Under the pieces are notes generated by a model. That model was not told where the DNA came from, ran no database searches, and saw only the letters and a program-made list of their open reading frames with translations. Shown piece after piece: positions 18,006 to 27,080 of a stretch of DNA of 61,795 nt (the stretch's first letter is position 1; every line of letters starts with the position of its first letter). Location: assembly GCA_913058575.1 (NCBI GenBank), contig CAJXRF010000025.1, forward strand, positions 1-61,795, written 5' to 3'. The stretch comes from an uncultured Bermanella sp. Lineage in GTDB: Bacteria > Pseudomonadota > Gammaproteobacteria > Pseudomonadales > Oceanobacteraceae. The position numbers and the translations under genes are program-made.

Positions 18006-19052
18006 ATGACATTTTGCTTTAATCAGCCCATGGAAACACCCTTTACCACTTTCGAACCAAAAATTGCCGTGCAACCCGTTCGCTCTTTAATTAATTATTG
18101 TGAACGCCATGGCCTTGCGCGCTGTGCGTTATTGCAGTCGGTTAGCGTGTCTGAAGAGCAATTAAATGACAGCCGCCTATTAATTAATGTTCAGCGCTAT
18201 GAAGCCCTTTACGCCTTTGCCTGTGAGGCATTAGATGAGAAATTGCTAGGCTTTAAATTTGGCCAAGTATTTGAATCTGACCGCTGGGGTATTTTGGGGT
18301 ATATCGCATTAACTTCACAAAATATTGCAGAGGCCATGGCCGCTCAATACAAGTATCAATCGCTCTCTGGTAATATGGGCGCCCCCATATTAATTGCCCA
18401 TGGAGACGCATCTACACTACAATGGGTGCCGGCCTATAATTGCAGCCACCACCTGCCAGAGCAAATTCTTAGCGGTTTAATCAGCTTGGCTCGCACCCTT
18501 ACCAATACCGAAAATTTTTACCCAACCAGAGTTTTCTTTACACACAAGCCCCAGTCTAATACTTCAGACTACGAAGCCTTTTTTAAATGCCCTGTTACAT
18601 TTGAAGCGCAATTTAATGGCATTACAATGAACAATTCAGAGCTTCAAGTTCCCATTAGAAAATCAGATACCGAATTAAATAAAGTACTGCATTTACACGG
18701 GCAATCTTTACTTACCCAGCAAACCTTTAATTCACCCTTAGAAGTCATTAAAGATTATGTCGTGAAAACCTTACCGGATCATGTGCCTGAAATGGAAGAA
18801 GTGTCAGATTACCTTGGCCTAAGTGTACGAAGCACACAAAGAAAGCTTCAAGAGTACGGCACCAGTTTCAGTCAGGTATTAGATGCCATTCGCAAAGAAC
18901 TGGCCTTAACCTACTTAAGGCAAACCCATAACTCGGTTTTATATGTCAGTGAAAGACTGGGGTTTTCAGAACAAAGTGCATTTCAAAGGGCATTTAAGCG
19001 TTGGACCGGCACGACCCCTAGGCGTTACCGCGTGTCAGTGCTTGAAGAGTAA
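18006..19052 (+). CDS. AraC family regulator with ligand-binding N-terminal domain
   Basis: 348 aa, same architecture as the gene at 15300: Arabinose_bd-type N-terminal domain (about residues 25-210) and C-terminal AraC HTH with SVRSTQRKLQ and RLGFSEQSAFQRAFKRWTG. ATG 18030 (residue 9) is an alternative start. Located directly before the SBF-epimerase-propeller operon, in the same direction and 125 bp away, so it may control that operon; a 15-bp palindrome lies in the gap. Ligand unknown. Confidence 0.92.
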   Translation: MTFCFNQPMETPFTTFEPKIAVQPVRSLINYCERHGLARCALLQSVSVSEEQLNDSRLLINVQRYEALYAFACEALDEKLLGFKFGQVFESDRWGILGYIALTSQNIAEAMAAQYKYQSLSGNMGAPILIAHGDASTLQWVPAYNCSHHLPEQILSGLISLARTLTNTENFYPTRVFFTHKPQSNTSDYEAFFKCPVTFEAQFNGITMNNSELQVPIRKSDTELNKVLHLHGQSLLTQQTFNSPLEVIKDYVVKTLPDHVPEMEEVSDYLGLSVRSTQRKLQEYGTSFSQVLDAIRKELALTYLRQTHNSVLYVSERLGFSEQSAFQRAFKRWTGTTPRRYRVSVLEE

Positions 19053-19129
19053 ACAATTCCTTCACCACTCAATTTTGACTTTAGCCGCCAAAAGCATGAC
19101 CTTAGCAGTCAGTATTCTTTAATTTGAAT

Positions 19130-19144
19130 GCATTACAGTAATGC
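19130..19144. promoter_or_regulatory. 15-bp perfect palindrome before the SBF operon
   Basis: GCATTAC-A-GTAATGC, a perfect dyad with a one-base centre, 33 bp before the SBF transporter start. Symmetry and position suggest an operator; its protein is unknown, and AraC proteins usually prefer direct repeats. Confidence 0.5.
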
Positions 19145-19177
19145 TCATTGAGTTTAATTAGCAGCTAAGGGTGTTTC

Positions 19178-20080
19178 ATGCCTGAAATACAATATGACGG
19201 TGGACAGCAGTGGGTGTTAAACCTCACCCTAGCCATGATGGTATTAGGCTTAGCACTTGATATTCACCCTAGAGACTTTCTTAAGGTCTTTAAAGCGCCT
19301 AAGGCCCCTATTATTGGCTTAGCCGCGCAATTCCTATTACTGCCCGCATTTACCTGTGGGTTAACTTTGCTTCTGGATTTACCTGCTGGTATTGAATTGG
19401 GTATGATTCTGGTGGCGGCCTGCCCTGGTGGCGCCCTTTCAAATTTTATCACCCATCTATCAGGTGGCAATACCGCATTATCCATTTCCATAACCGCTAT
19501 CTCTAGCACCATTGCCGTTTTCATGTTGCCCATTAATTTTATGTTTTGGGCTTCGCTGAATCCGGTGGCAAACGAATTATTACTGAATATAAATGTAAGC
19601 GGCAGCGACATCGCTCAATCTTTATTAATTGTATTAGCGGCCCCGTTAGCACTTGGTTTTTTAATGCAACATTTTACGCCTAATTTATCTAAGCGCTTAC
19701 ACACAATTTTAAAATACATGAGTCTTTTAGCATTATTTATGTTTATTTTTATGGCTGTCTTTAAAAATTATGAACACTTCCTGGCGCAATTTTGGTTGTT
19801 ATTTGCTGCGGTGCTTGCCCATAACTTATTGGCCATGCTGACAGGCTTCGGCGCAGCCTCTATTGGGAAATTACCAATAGCGGATAAAAAAGCCATCACT
19901 CTTGAAGTAGGCATGCAAAATTCATCGTTAGCCATTGCTATTGTGTTTACACAATTTCATGGCGAATACGCCATGGCACTTATTTGTGCATTTTGGGGGA
20001 CTTGGCACATTGTTTCGGGCGTTGTGTTTGCAGGGGTGAGTCGCGTTTACATGAGTCAGAATAAAGGAGTCTCTTTATGA
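19178..20080 (+). CDS. Bile acid:sodium symporter (SBF) family transporter
   Basis: 300-aa integral membrane protein with about nine or ten helices, of the SBF/BASS family. Motifs: AACPGGALSNFITHLSGGNTA, the crossover region, and the later EVGMQNSSLAIAI that forms the second half of the sodium and substrate site. Predicted to move an organic anion (steroid conjugate, pantoate or other acid) with Na+. First gene of a tightly overlapping operon: its TGA overlaps the ATG of the next gene (ATGA at 20077). Confidence 0.9.
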   Translation: MPEIQYDGGQQWVLNLTLAMMVLGLALDIHPRDFLKVFKAPKAPIIGLAAQFLLLPAFTCGLTLLLDLPAGIELGMILVAACPGGALSNFITHLSGGNTALSISITAISSTIAVFMLPINFMFWASLNPVANELLLNINVSGSDIAQSLLIVLAAPLALGFLMQHFTPNLSKRLHTILKYMSLLALFMFIFMAVFKNYEHFLAQFWLLFAAVLAHNLLAMLTGFGAASIGKLPIADKKAITLEVGMQNSSLAIAIVFTQFHGEYAMALICAFWGTWHIVSGVVFAGVSRVYMSQNKGVSL

Positions 20081-21027
20081 GAATATTAATTACTGGCGCC
20101 GCAGGAGACATTGGCTCTCGACTGGTGAATATATTCAGTGAACGCCCTGATATTGATTTATACACCACTGATTTAACTCCACTGCCTAATATAGCCAATA
20201 ATGCCCATGCAATTTTCGATATTCGCAGTGAACTATTGATGACATGGGTTGCAGAAATAAAGCCTGATGTGATTATTCATTTGGCCTCTATTGTTCAATT
20301 GCCTTCTAATATGTGCCTTGCACAAGCGCACGACATTGATGTGAAAGCCACCGAAAAATTACTGGCCCTATCGGTAAAAATTGGCGTAAGTAAGTTTGTT
20401 ATTACCTCAAGTGGTGCCGCTTATGGCTATTGGCAAGACAATGCAAATTGGCTAACTGAAGACATGCCAATACGGGGAAATGAAGATTATTTTTATTCAA
20501 GTCATAAGCGCCAAGTTGAAGAAATACTAGCCCGATACCGCAAAGATGCTCCACAGCTTAAACAAGTCATTCTACGCCCCGGTACAGTATTAGGGCCCAA
20601 TTTTGAAAACCCCATCACCCAGATGTTCAGTAAAAATATCATCACAGGCATAGCGGGAAGTGATTCACCATTCGTGATTATTTGGGTAGATGATTTAGTG
20701 GCCTACTTAATTGAAGCCGCCACCACCGATGTGCAAGGTATATACAACGTAGCCGGAGATGGCACTTTGTCTTTAAAAGCCATTGCTAAGCGTTTAAATA
20801 AATTTTACCTGCCGTTACCTGCTAATTTTTTACGCTTTATGCTGATGCTTTTAAAACCTTTAGGTTTATCTCAGTACGGCCCTGAACAGGTCAAATTCAT
20901 AGAATACAGACCCGTTTTAGCCAACGATAAAATTAAGTCAGTATTCAAACATCAACCCAGTAAAAGCACCCTTGGTGCATTTGAATCCTTCCTTAAAGAA
21001 ACTGATAAAGAGTACGCTAAGCCATGA
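20077..21027 (+). CDS. NAD-dependent epimerase/dehydratase (extended SDR)
   Basis: 316-aa Rossmann enzyme. GxxGxxG motif TGAAGDIG at the N-terminus, DIR (bound adenine region), HLASIV, catalytic Ser in ITSSGAAYG and YxxxK in YSSHK. Resembles extended SDRs such as nucleotide-sugar epimerases or 3-beta-hydroxysteroid dehydrogenase-like enzymes; the substrate cannot be told. The start overlaps the SBF stop and its stop overlaps the next start (both ATGA), which points to translational coupling and a shared pathway. Confidence 0.9.
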   Translation: MRILITGAAGDIGSRLVNIFSERPDIDLYTTDLTPLPNIANNAHAIFDIRSELLMTWVAEIKPDVIIHLASIVQLPSNMCLAQAHDIDVKATEKLLALSVKIGVSKFVITSSGAAYGYWQDNANWLTEDMPIRGNEDYFYSSHKRQVEEILARYRKDAPQLKQVILRPGTVLGPNFENPITQMFSKNIITGIAGSDSPFVIIWVDDLVAYLIEAATTDVQGIYNVAGDGTLSLKAIAKRLNKFYLPLPANFLRFMLMLLKPLGLSQYGPEQVKFIEYRPVLANDKIKSVFKHQPSKSTLGAFESFLKETDKEYAKP

Positions 21028-22808
21028 AACAGTCTCTTCTTATAATTTTAATCATGGGTATTGTGTTTAATAAAGTGGCCATGGCTGGGGTGGTGATCGT
21101 TACGGATATCAGCGGTAATCCCATCGATAATGTCATGGTGTCACAGACGCCTGTTTCAGGCTTCACCATTGATCGCAGTGACAATGGCTACCCGCCAGAA
21201 GGTACTTTAAATCGCGCAACGCCTACCTACTCCCTTTTTACCAATATGAAGGGTGCTGTAAAATTTACTTCCTTTAAAAAGGAAAGCGTTCGCTACCGCC
21301 TAAGAAAACCAGGCTTCAAGGATCAAACCATTGAATTAATGGGTGATAAAACTTGGCAAGCGACTCTTGAACAGGAGCACGATCCAATAGCATTAGCAGC
21401 ATCGCGGCCTGCCAATACATGGCTGGCTGCTCTTGATTTAGAAACCGACCTTAAAAAGCATTATATTTTACAGTGCGGGTTTTGCCATCAACAAGGCAGC
21501 CTATATTTACGCAGAGACCGTAGCGAAGAAATGTGGGATGAAACCATTTATCGCATGGTGAATTATGGCGCGCGCTTAGCCGATGATGCACAACAAGATT
21601 TGCCGAAATTACTCCATGAAAAATACGCCCGTTTAAATGCTAACCCTGAGCTAATTCCAAAAGGTACTCCTTGGGGGGCTCATCTTAATCATGCATCGAT
21701 TATTGAGTGGCCCATTGGTGATAGCTTTTCACAGATGCATGACTTGTTATATCACTCCTCAGGCGCCGTTTATGTGGGCGACAATTTACAAGACCGCATG
21801 TATGAGATAAATGCTAAAACGGGGGAATACGTTGTGTATAAACTCCCCAAAGAAAAATGGGATCAACACGGTGGCCTGTTAGGGTCTCGATTAAAAGATT
21901 TTCCTAAACATGAAACCTTTGCAGGCATTCATTCTTTTGCTGAAAGCACCAAAGACAATCACCTATTTATTACCGCCTCTTATCAACAGCGGATTATTGA
22001 ATTCAACCCTAAAACCAAAAAGTGGACCAACCATCATATGGATGAAGGGTATTACCCTCATACTCTTAGGGTAGATGCCCATGACAATGTTTGGTTTACC
22101 TTGGCGCTTTCCAATCAAGTGGGCATGTTTAATCGAAAAGATAACACATTTAAATTTTTTGATTTGCCATCACGTAGTCTTAAAGAAACCATCACCATTA
22201 ATTTAATGGGGGTGTTATTTAAATTAATGAGCTGGGGCTTGCCTGTGGGTAATTGGGCTTCGGTAGACCGAGATTCAACAGGGGTGCCGCTGCCTTATGG
22301 GATTGATATTGCGCCAGACGGTGGCATTTGGTTCGCACGCCTTCATGCCGATAGCATTGGACGAATTGACCCCATCAGCCATGAAATAAAAATGTATAAC
22401 ACACCTTTTAAAGGGCCAAGACGATTGCGCATTGATAATGAGGGCGGCATTTGGATAGCGGCGTTTCCAGAGTCTCAAATTGTTCGCTTTGATCAGATAA
22501 AAGAAATATTTGAATTTCATGATCTGCCGGTAAAACCGCTAGGCAGTGAAACCCCTTATTCTTTAAACATTGATAAAACACGATCCATTGTCTGGGTAAA
22601 CGGCAATACCTCAGATGCATTATATGCCTATTACTATAAAGAAGACCGTTGGCAGCATTACCCCATGGCTAAAAAAGTGACATTCACCCGCGACGTAGAA
22701 ATTGCCCATGACGGCACCGTATTGACCACCAACTCAAGCTTTCCCAGTTGGCATATAGAAGATGCTCAGCCAACCCTAATTGTGCTTAGCCCTGCTTTTA
22801 CACAGTAA
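21024..22808 (+). CDS. Secreted haem-c / Vgb-like beta-propeller protein
   Basis: 594 aa, exported by a signal peptide (residues 1-21). Domains: carboxypeptidase-regulatory-like beta-sandwich (about 22-118), a single haem-c segment with CGFCH at 151-155 and possible axial Met178, then a streptogramin-lyase-like (Vgb) six- or seven-blade propeller (about 220-590) with repeats such as DAHDNVWFT, APDGGIWFA and DNEGGIWIA. A periplasmic redox or lyase-type enzyme is likely. The haem makes simple antibiotic lyase activity improbable. Third gene of the SBF-epimerase operon, start overlapping the previous stop. Confidence 0.85.
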   Translation: MKQSLLIILIMGIVFNKVAMAGVVIVTDISGNPIDNVMVSQTPVSGFTIDRSDNGYPPEGTLNRATPTYSLFTNMKGAVKFTSFKKESVRYRLRKPGFKDQTIELMGDKTWQATLEQEHDPIALAASRPANTWLAALDLETDLKKHYILQCGFCHQQGSLYLRRDRSEEMWDETIYRMVNYGARLADDAQQDLPKLLHEKYARLNANPELIPKGTPWGAHLNHASIIEWPIGDSFSQMHDLLYHSSGAVYVGDNLQDRMYEINAKTGEYVVYKLPKEKWDQHGGLLGSRLKDFPKHETFAGIHSFAESTKDNHLFITASYQQRIIEFNPKTKKWTNHHMDEGYYPHTLRVDAHDNVWFTLALSNQVGMFNRKDNTFKFFDLPSRSLKETITINLMGVLFKLMSWGLPVGNWASVDRDSTGVPLPYGIDIAPDGGIWFARLHADSIGRIDPISHEIKMYNTPFKGPRRLRIDNEGGIWIAAFPESQIVRFDQIKEIFEFHDLPVKPLGSETPYSLNIDKTRSIVWVNGNTSDALYAYYYKEDRWQHYPMAKKVTFTRDVEIAHDGTVLTTNSSFPSWHIEDAQPTLIVLSPAFTQ

Positions 22809-22817
22809 GTTCTCATT

Positions 22818-22853
22818 ATTAAGCGTTGCCCTCTTTAACAAGGAGCGCTTAAT
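22818..22853. promoter_or_regulatory. Inverted repeat spanning the start of a micro reading frame
   Basis: ATTAAGCG (22818-22825) pairs with CGCTTAAT (22846-22853). In RNA the stem would sequester the bases between the AAGGAG at 22840-22845 and the ATG at 22852, so it could control translation of the micro frame and of the coupled MFS gene. Confidence 0.45.
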
Positions 22854-22878
22854 GAATATTTTTAATACGGGAAATTAA
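22852..22878 (+). CDS. Eight-codon leader reading frame coupled to the MFS gene
   Basis: AAGGAG (22840-22845), a 6-bp spacer, then ATG and eight codons (MNIFNTGN) ending in TAA at 22876-22878. The last A of the stop is the first base of the MFS ATG (TAATG). The ribosome site is much better than that of the MFS gene itself, so reinitiation after this peptide may drive MFS expression. No codon enrichment suggests amino-acid attenuation. Confidence 0.5.
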   Translation: MNIFNTGN

Positions 22879-24068
22879 TGAGATTATTTATATTTTACCT
22901 GTCATGTTTTTTAGCATTCGTGGCCGGTCATATGGTGAATTACAGTGCCATTATGTATAGCCTTGAAATTTTTAACTCTCCCTTACTGGCAGGCATTGCT
23001 TATGGGTTTTGCTTTGGGCCACCCATTGTATTTGGATGGATAGCAGGTGCCTATATTGATCGTTACAGTGCTAAAAAAGTACTGCTTATTGCCCAAAACT
23101 TTTTTGTATTAGGTAGCTTGGGCATGCTTTATGTAATGGCAATTAAGCCTTCTGCCAGTGTGGTAATTTTTCTGCTATCAAGCTTTTTAATTGGCATAGG
23201 CTGGGCATTTGTTGCCCCAGCCCGCTTGGCGGCCTTGGGACAATATGTACCGGAGAATAAACTGGCTCAATCCACCATTACTTTTAATTTATTAATCATG
23301 GTGGGGTTTGGATTAGCCCCTATTTTATTAACACAAATACAGCAGACGTTTGAATGGAAAGATGTAGCAATCACCAGTATTGGCATGTTTATGATTTCAA
23401 GCTTATTACTGATTAACGCACCGAATAATCATCAACGCTTAACTCATGAGAATTTAAAACAAGAATGGAAAGAGTGCTTTGCATCCCTGCAAAATATTGC
23501 GGTTATTCCTCAATTATTATTGGCAGCCATTATTGGTTATTTAATGATGGGCCCCATGCAAGTCATACTTCCCCAAATAGCAGAGCAACAATTAGGGCTT
23601 AATGCTATTGAGAAAGGCCAGTATTTAGGTCTCATGGCATTTTCTCTTATTTTAGGGGGCGTGGCAGCCATGAAATTAAAAAGTCATTTGCCCATTGGGC
23701 GATCTATATTAATTATGTTGCTCTTTTGTGGTGCCAGTCTTGGGCTCATTGGCTTGATAAACCAAGTTTGGCTCAGCTGTTTGGTGTTAATAATGGGAAC
23801 GACTTTGGCGGGCATGATAGTGAGCTTTATTGTAGCCGGATTACAGCATTTTACCCCTGTGGCTATTCGCGGCAGGGTGATGAGTATTTATACCATCATC
23901 AGTCAGGTGGTATCAGCCATGGCGGGAGTATTAGCCGGTGCGCTTGCACAAGGGGTCAGTGTATCTTTTAGTTTGTATGTTATTTCCGCTTTGCTTATTA
24001 GTTTAACGGTTCTGCTTGCAATAAAAGGGCAATATCTTAAACAGTTTTACCACTTTAGCAGTCATTAA
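22878..24068 (+). CDS. MFS transporter
   Basis: 396-aa major facilitator protein with 12 predicted helices. After helix 2 it has the conserved GAYIDRYSAKKVLL motif, and the second-half repeat has IRGRVMSIYT. Resembles the MFS_3/enterobactin-exporter-like group, which are exporters of siderophores or drugs; its substrate is unknown. Translation is probably coupled to the micro frame just upstream. It lies 69 bp after the haem/propeller gene and may belong to that operon. Confidence 0.9.
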   Translation: MRLFIFYLSCFLAFVAGHMVNYSAIMYSLEIFNSPLLAGIAYGFCFGPPIVFGWIAGAYIDRYSAKKVLLIAQNFFVLGSLGMLYVMAIKPSASVVIFLLSSFLIGIGWAFVAPARLAALGQYVPENKLAQSTITFNLLIMVGFGLAPILLTQIQQTFEWKDVAITSIGMFMISSLLLINAPNNHQRLTHENLKQEWKECFASLQNIAVIPQLLLAAIIGYLMMGPMQVILPQIAEQQLGLNAIEKGQYLGLMAFSLILGGVAAMKLKSHLPIGRSILIMLLFCGASLGLIGLINQVWLSCLVLIMGTTLAGMIVSFIVAGLQHFTPVAIRGRVMSIYTIISQVVSAMAGVLAGALAQGVSVSFSLYVISALLISLTVLLAIKGQYLKQFYHFSSH

Positions 24069-24161
24069 AGTTCAATTTTTGAAAAATAATAAAAAATGGC
24101 AAGCAGGTTTTATAAGCACAAGGTAACATCAATTTCTAATACTCATAACATCAATCATTCT

Positions 24162-24746
24162 ATGAAAGACTATTTACAAGCCAGTGAATACATCGATATT
24201 CACCACCCTTTAATTCAAGAAAAAGCCAAGGATCTTGCTTTAAATGTACAAGGTGATGAAGCAATCGCAAAACGCTGCTTTGAATTTGTACGAGATGAAA
24301 TAAAACACAGTTGGGATTACCAATTAAACCCCGTCACTTGCAAAGCCTCTCAAGTATTGCTGCATGGTACAGGTTACTGTTATGCAAAAAGTCATTTATT
24401 GGCAGCGTTATTACGAGCTAACGATATTCCTGCCGCACTTTGCTATCAAAGACTCACCATCAGCGATAATCAACCGCCATTTTGTTTACACGGCTTAAAC
24501 GCCATTCATTTAAAAAATTATGGTTGGTATAAAGTGGATGCTAGAGGCAACAAAGCAGGTATAAATGCCCAGTTCATGCCGCCCCTTGAGCAACTGGCAT
24601 TTAAATTACAATCCAAAGGCGAGCTGGACATAAATGACAATTACAGCCACCCCTTACCAGAGGTCATTCAGGCCCTCACTCAGCACGCCACTTTTATGGA
24701 AGTGGCCAATAATCTGCCTGATTTACCTTCACACTTAACAGAATGA
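24162..24746 (+). CDS. Transglutaminase-like domain protein
   Basis: 194-aa cytosolic protein of the transglutaminase-like cysteine protease superfamily. Catalytic Cys in GTGYCYAKSHLLAALLR, His in LHGLNAIHL and Asp in WYKVDARGNK. ATG 24162 is preferred because homologous proteins begin close to the YLQASEYID stretch; the frame runs back to an ATG at 24096, whose extra 22 residues look non-coding. No strong ribosome site at either. Function unknown; such stand-alone proteins may be peptidases or amidases. Ends 91 bp before the ornithine cyclodeaminase-like gene. Confidence 0.85.
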   Translation: MKDYLQASEYIDIHHPLIQEKAKDLALNVQGDEAIAKRCFEFVRDEIKHSWDYQLNPVTCKASQVLLHGTGYCYAKSHLLAALLRANDIPAALCYQRLTISDNQPPFCLHGLNAIHLKNYGWYKVDARGNKAGINAQFMPPLEQLAFKLQSKGELDINDNYSHPLPEVIQALTQHATFMEVANNLPDLPSHLTE

Positions 24747-24837
24747 AAATTGTTCATGACCCCTGAAAAAATAACCTACACTTAAGGAAAGTCTTTTTAT
24801 AAACATAATACCTATTTAATTAAAAGGCGGGCTAAAT

Positions 24838-25842
24838 ATGCGACTTATTACGGTTAGCGATATTAAAAGTATCACTCAGAAAATTGGCATTGAAAGCTTT
24901 ATGCAAAAAGCCATTGATGCCATTAAAGAGGATTTCGCGCGCTGGCCTGAATTTAATAAGTCCCCTCGTCACGCCATCCATTACCCACAGGGGGTCATGG
25001 AGCTGATGCCTTGCTCTGATAACGCGCTATACAGTTTTAAATTCGTAAATGGCCACCCAGGCAATACTGCGCAAGGTCGTTTATGTGTGGCGGCGCTTGG
25101 TATGCTGGCTGAAGTAAAAACCGGTTACCCCCTTATGCTCAGTGAAATGACGCTGCTTACCGCCATACGCACCGCAGCGACAGGTGCCTTGGCTGCACAA
25201 TATATGGCACGCCCTAAGAGTTGTCATTTAGCTTTAATTGGCACCGGTGCCCAAGCTGAGTTTCAGTTTCTAGCTACCCAAGCAGTACTCCCCATTGAGA
25301 AAGTAAGCTACTTTGACCCTGATACCCAAGCCATGCATAAGTTTCACAAACACATGCACCACAAGGCCGACTTACAGCCCTGCACTTCCATAAGGGGGGC
25401 GGTACAAGATGCCGATGTCATTATTACCGCAACGGCTGCCAAAACCAAAAACCGTTTATTAGAAAAAGACATGATTAAAAAAGGTACCCATATTTTAGGC
25501 ATGGGAGGCGATTGCCCAGGGAAAACAGAGTTGTCACTAGAATTATTGGAGCATAGCCGCATTGTGGTGGAGTATTTACCCCAAAGCCAAGAAGAAGGGG
25601 AAATACAAAACTACCCAAATGCCAATGTGCACGCTGAGATATGGGAATTGGTGAATGGCACCAAAAATGGCCGTGAAAATGACGAAGAAATCACTTTGTT
25701 TGACTCGGTTGGGTTCGCCATTGAAGACTTTTCAATTTTAAGAATGGTTCACGATTTAAGTAACCAATTGAACATTGGCCAAAATGTAGACATTACCCCT
25801 ACCCCAATTGACCCCAAAGATTTATACGGCACACTTTTTTAA
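24838..25842 (+). CDS. Ornithine cyclodeaminase family protein
   Basis: 334-aa OCD/mu-crystallin family NAD-binding protein. The Rossmann motif is IGTGAQAEFQFLATQ (about residue 137), preceded by the family region EMTLLTAIRTAATGALAA. Predicted to convert ornithine to proline with loss of ammonia, or to act on a related amino or imino acid. AAAGGCGG lies 7 bp before ATG 24838. The convergent arginase-like gene, 15 bp away, could supply ornithine, so together they may form arginine to proline catabolism (inference). Confidence 0.9.
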   Translation: MRLITVSDIKSITQKIGIESFMQKAIDAIKEDFARWPEFNKSPRHAIHYPQGVMELMPCSDNALYSFKFVNGHPGNTAQGRLCVAALGMLAEVKTGYPLMLSEMTLLTAIRTAATGALAAQYMARPKSCHLALIGTGAQAEFQFLATQAVLPIEKVSYFDPDTQAMHKFHKHMHHKADLQPCTSIRGAVQDADVIITATAAKTKNRLLEKDMIKKGTHILGMGGDCPGKTELSLELLEHSRIVVEYLPQSQEEGEIQNYPNANVHAEIWELVNGTKNGRENDEEITLFDSVGFAIEDFSILRMVHDLSNQLNIGQNVDITPTPIDPKDLYGTLF

Positions 25843-25857
25843 ACCTTATAATCGCCA

Positions 25858-26766
25858 CTAACGGCCTCCATAAATACAAGACAGTAGCTTTGAAATAAGT
25901 TTTTGTGTTTTGTTTTGTTGATCAAATTCGGGAGAAAATTCTGATATTTCCATGCCTAAAAATTGCTCATCACCATTAAACTGCTTTAAGGCTTCACATA
26001 ATGCCGTTCCAGATAAGCCAGCCGATTCTGGCACGCCCACCGCAGGTGCGTCATTTGGGTCTATGGCGTCTATGTCTAAACTAATGGCAAAATAATCGGC
26101 CTGTTGTAAAAGTGTGGCGCGAATATCCTTTAAAATTTGTTTTAGTGATTCACTAGACTGGATATCTTTCATATACGTCACCGATACCTTATGCTCATCA
26201 AGTAAGGTTTTTTCAGCTTTTTCAAAACTACGCACCCCAAGCATGGCTAACTTATTAGCCTCCATGGTGGGGCCAGCATTTACAATTTCATTTAGTTTTT
26301 CATCACCAGCGCCTAATAGAGCCGCCACTGGCATGCCATGTACGTTTCCCGAGGGGGAAGTTAAAAATGTGTGGGCGTCCATGTGGGCGTCAATCCATAT
26401 GAGCCCAAGGGTTTTATCCTGCTTGGCCAATGATTTTATGGCACCTTGCCAAATGCCCATGGCATAAGCATGTTCGCCACTAAAAAATAAAAAGGGTTTT
26501 TGATCTTTTAAAAAGGTTTGGCAAACATCTGACGCCTGTGCACAAAGACTTTTTATGGCAGGTAACGTATCAAGCTGCTTATTGGGGGTTAGCATGGGTT
26601 GCCAACTTAAAGACACACCGCACTGCGCCAGTGTATCTTTAAGTATGCTGGATTCCTGCAAGACAACAGGGCCCTGGGCGCAGCCTTGATGATTGCCACC
26701 CAGACTGGCCGCGATTCCCTGTGTTTGTATTACACAAGCATTGTGAGAAGGTTTAGCGGTTTCCAT
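25858..26766 (-). CDS. Arginase/ureohydrolase family protein
   Basis: 302-aa Mn-dependent ureohydrolase. Metal motifs: DAHMD (126-130) and SLDIDAIDP (229-237) are canonical, His143 is in NVHGMP; the usual GGDHS reads SGEHA (96-100), keeping the His but changing Asp to Glu and the following Ser to Ala. Could be arginase, or a divergent member acting on another guanidino compound. Strong GGGAGG ribosome site before ATG 26766. Convergent with the ornithine cyclodeaminase-like gene with only 15 bp between stops and no clear terminator. Confidence 0.88.
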   Translation of the reverse strand: METAKPSHNACVIQTQGIAASLGGNHQGCAQGPVVLQESSILKDTLAQCGVSLSWQPMLTPNKQLDTLPAIKSLCAQASDVCQTFLKDQKPFLFFSGEHAYAMGIWQGAIKSLAKQDKTLGLIWIDAHMDAHTFLTSPSGNVHGMPVAALLGAGDEKLNEIVNAGPTMEANKLAMLGVRSFEKAEKTLLDEHKVSVTYMKDIQSSESLKQILKDIRATLLQQADYFAISLDIDAIDPNDAPAVGVPESAGLSGTALCEALKQFNGDEQFLGMEISEFSPEFDQQNKTQKLISKLLSCIYGGR

Positions 26767-27080
26767 CGACGCCTCCCATTTTCATTCCCCTTTATAAGTT
26801 TAGCTTATGGGTAGCGCTCTTGAGAAAATAATTGCATCGCTACATACGGCTCAGCCGAACTTAATACCTTATAAGCGTATTTTATTCATGCGATATAGAG
26901 GTCATAGAATAGGGATATAACGTCACTCATGTTGGATTTTATATAAAAGTGTTGTTTCGTCAAGCTCGCCGGAGGCTATTACTAAACCCACCTAACCCCG
27001 TCACAAGCGGCATCGAACTTGGCAGTGATTTAGCGCTTGAAAGATATTTCAACTGGGTAGATGGCCATCTTTAGTAAAGC
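26767..27080. other. Gene-free stretch between arginase and MbaA-like genes
   Basis: About 310 bp. It holds the arginase ribosome site and a 12-bp palindrome AGATGGCCATCT (27059-27070) that may help end the sensor transcript. I see no coding frame or RNA gene. Confidence 0.5.

Noticed and set aside
21024-22808. Virginiamycin-lyase resistance gene
   Set aside because: The propeller resembles Vgb, but the added haem site, signal peptide and operon partners argue against antibiotic inactivation.
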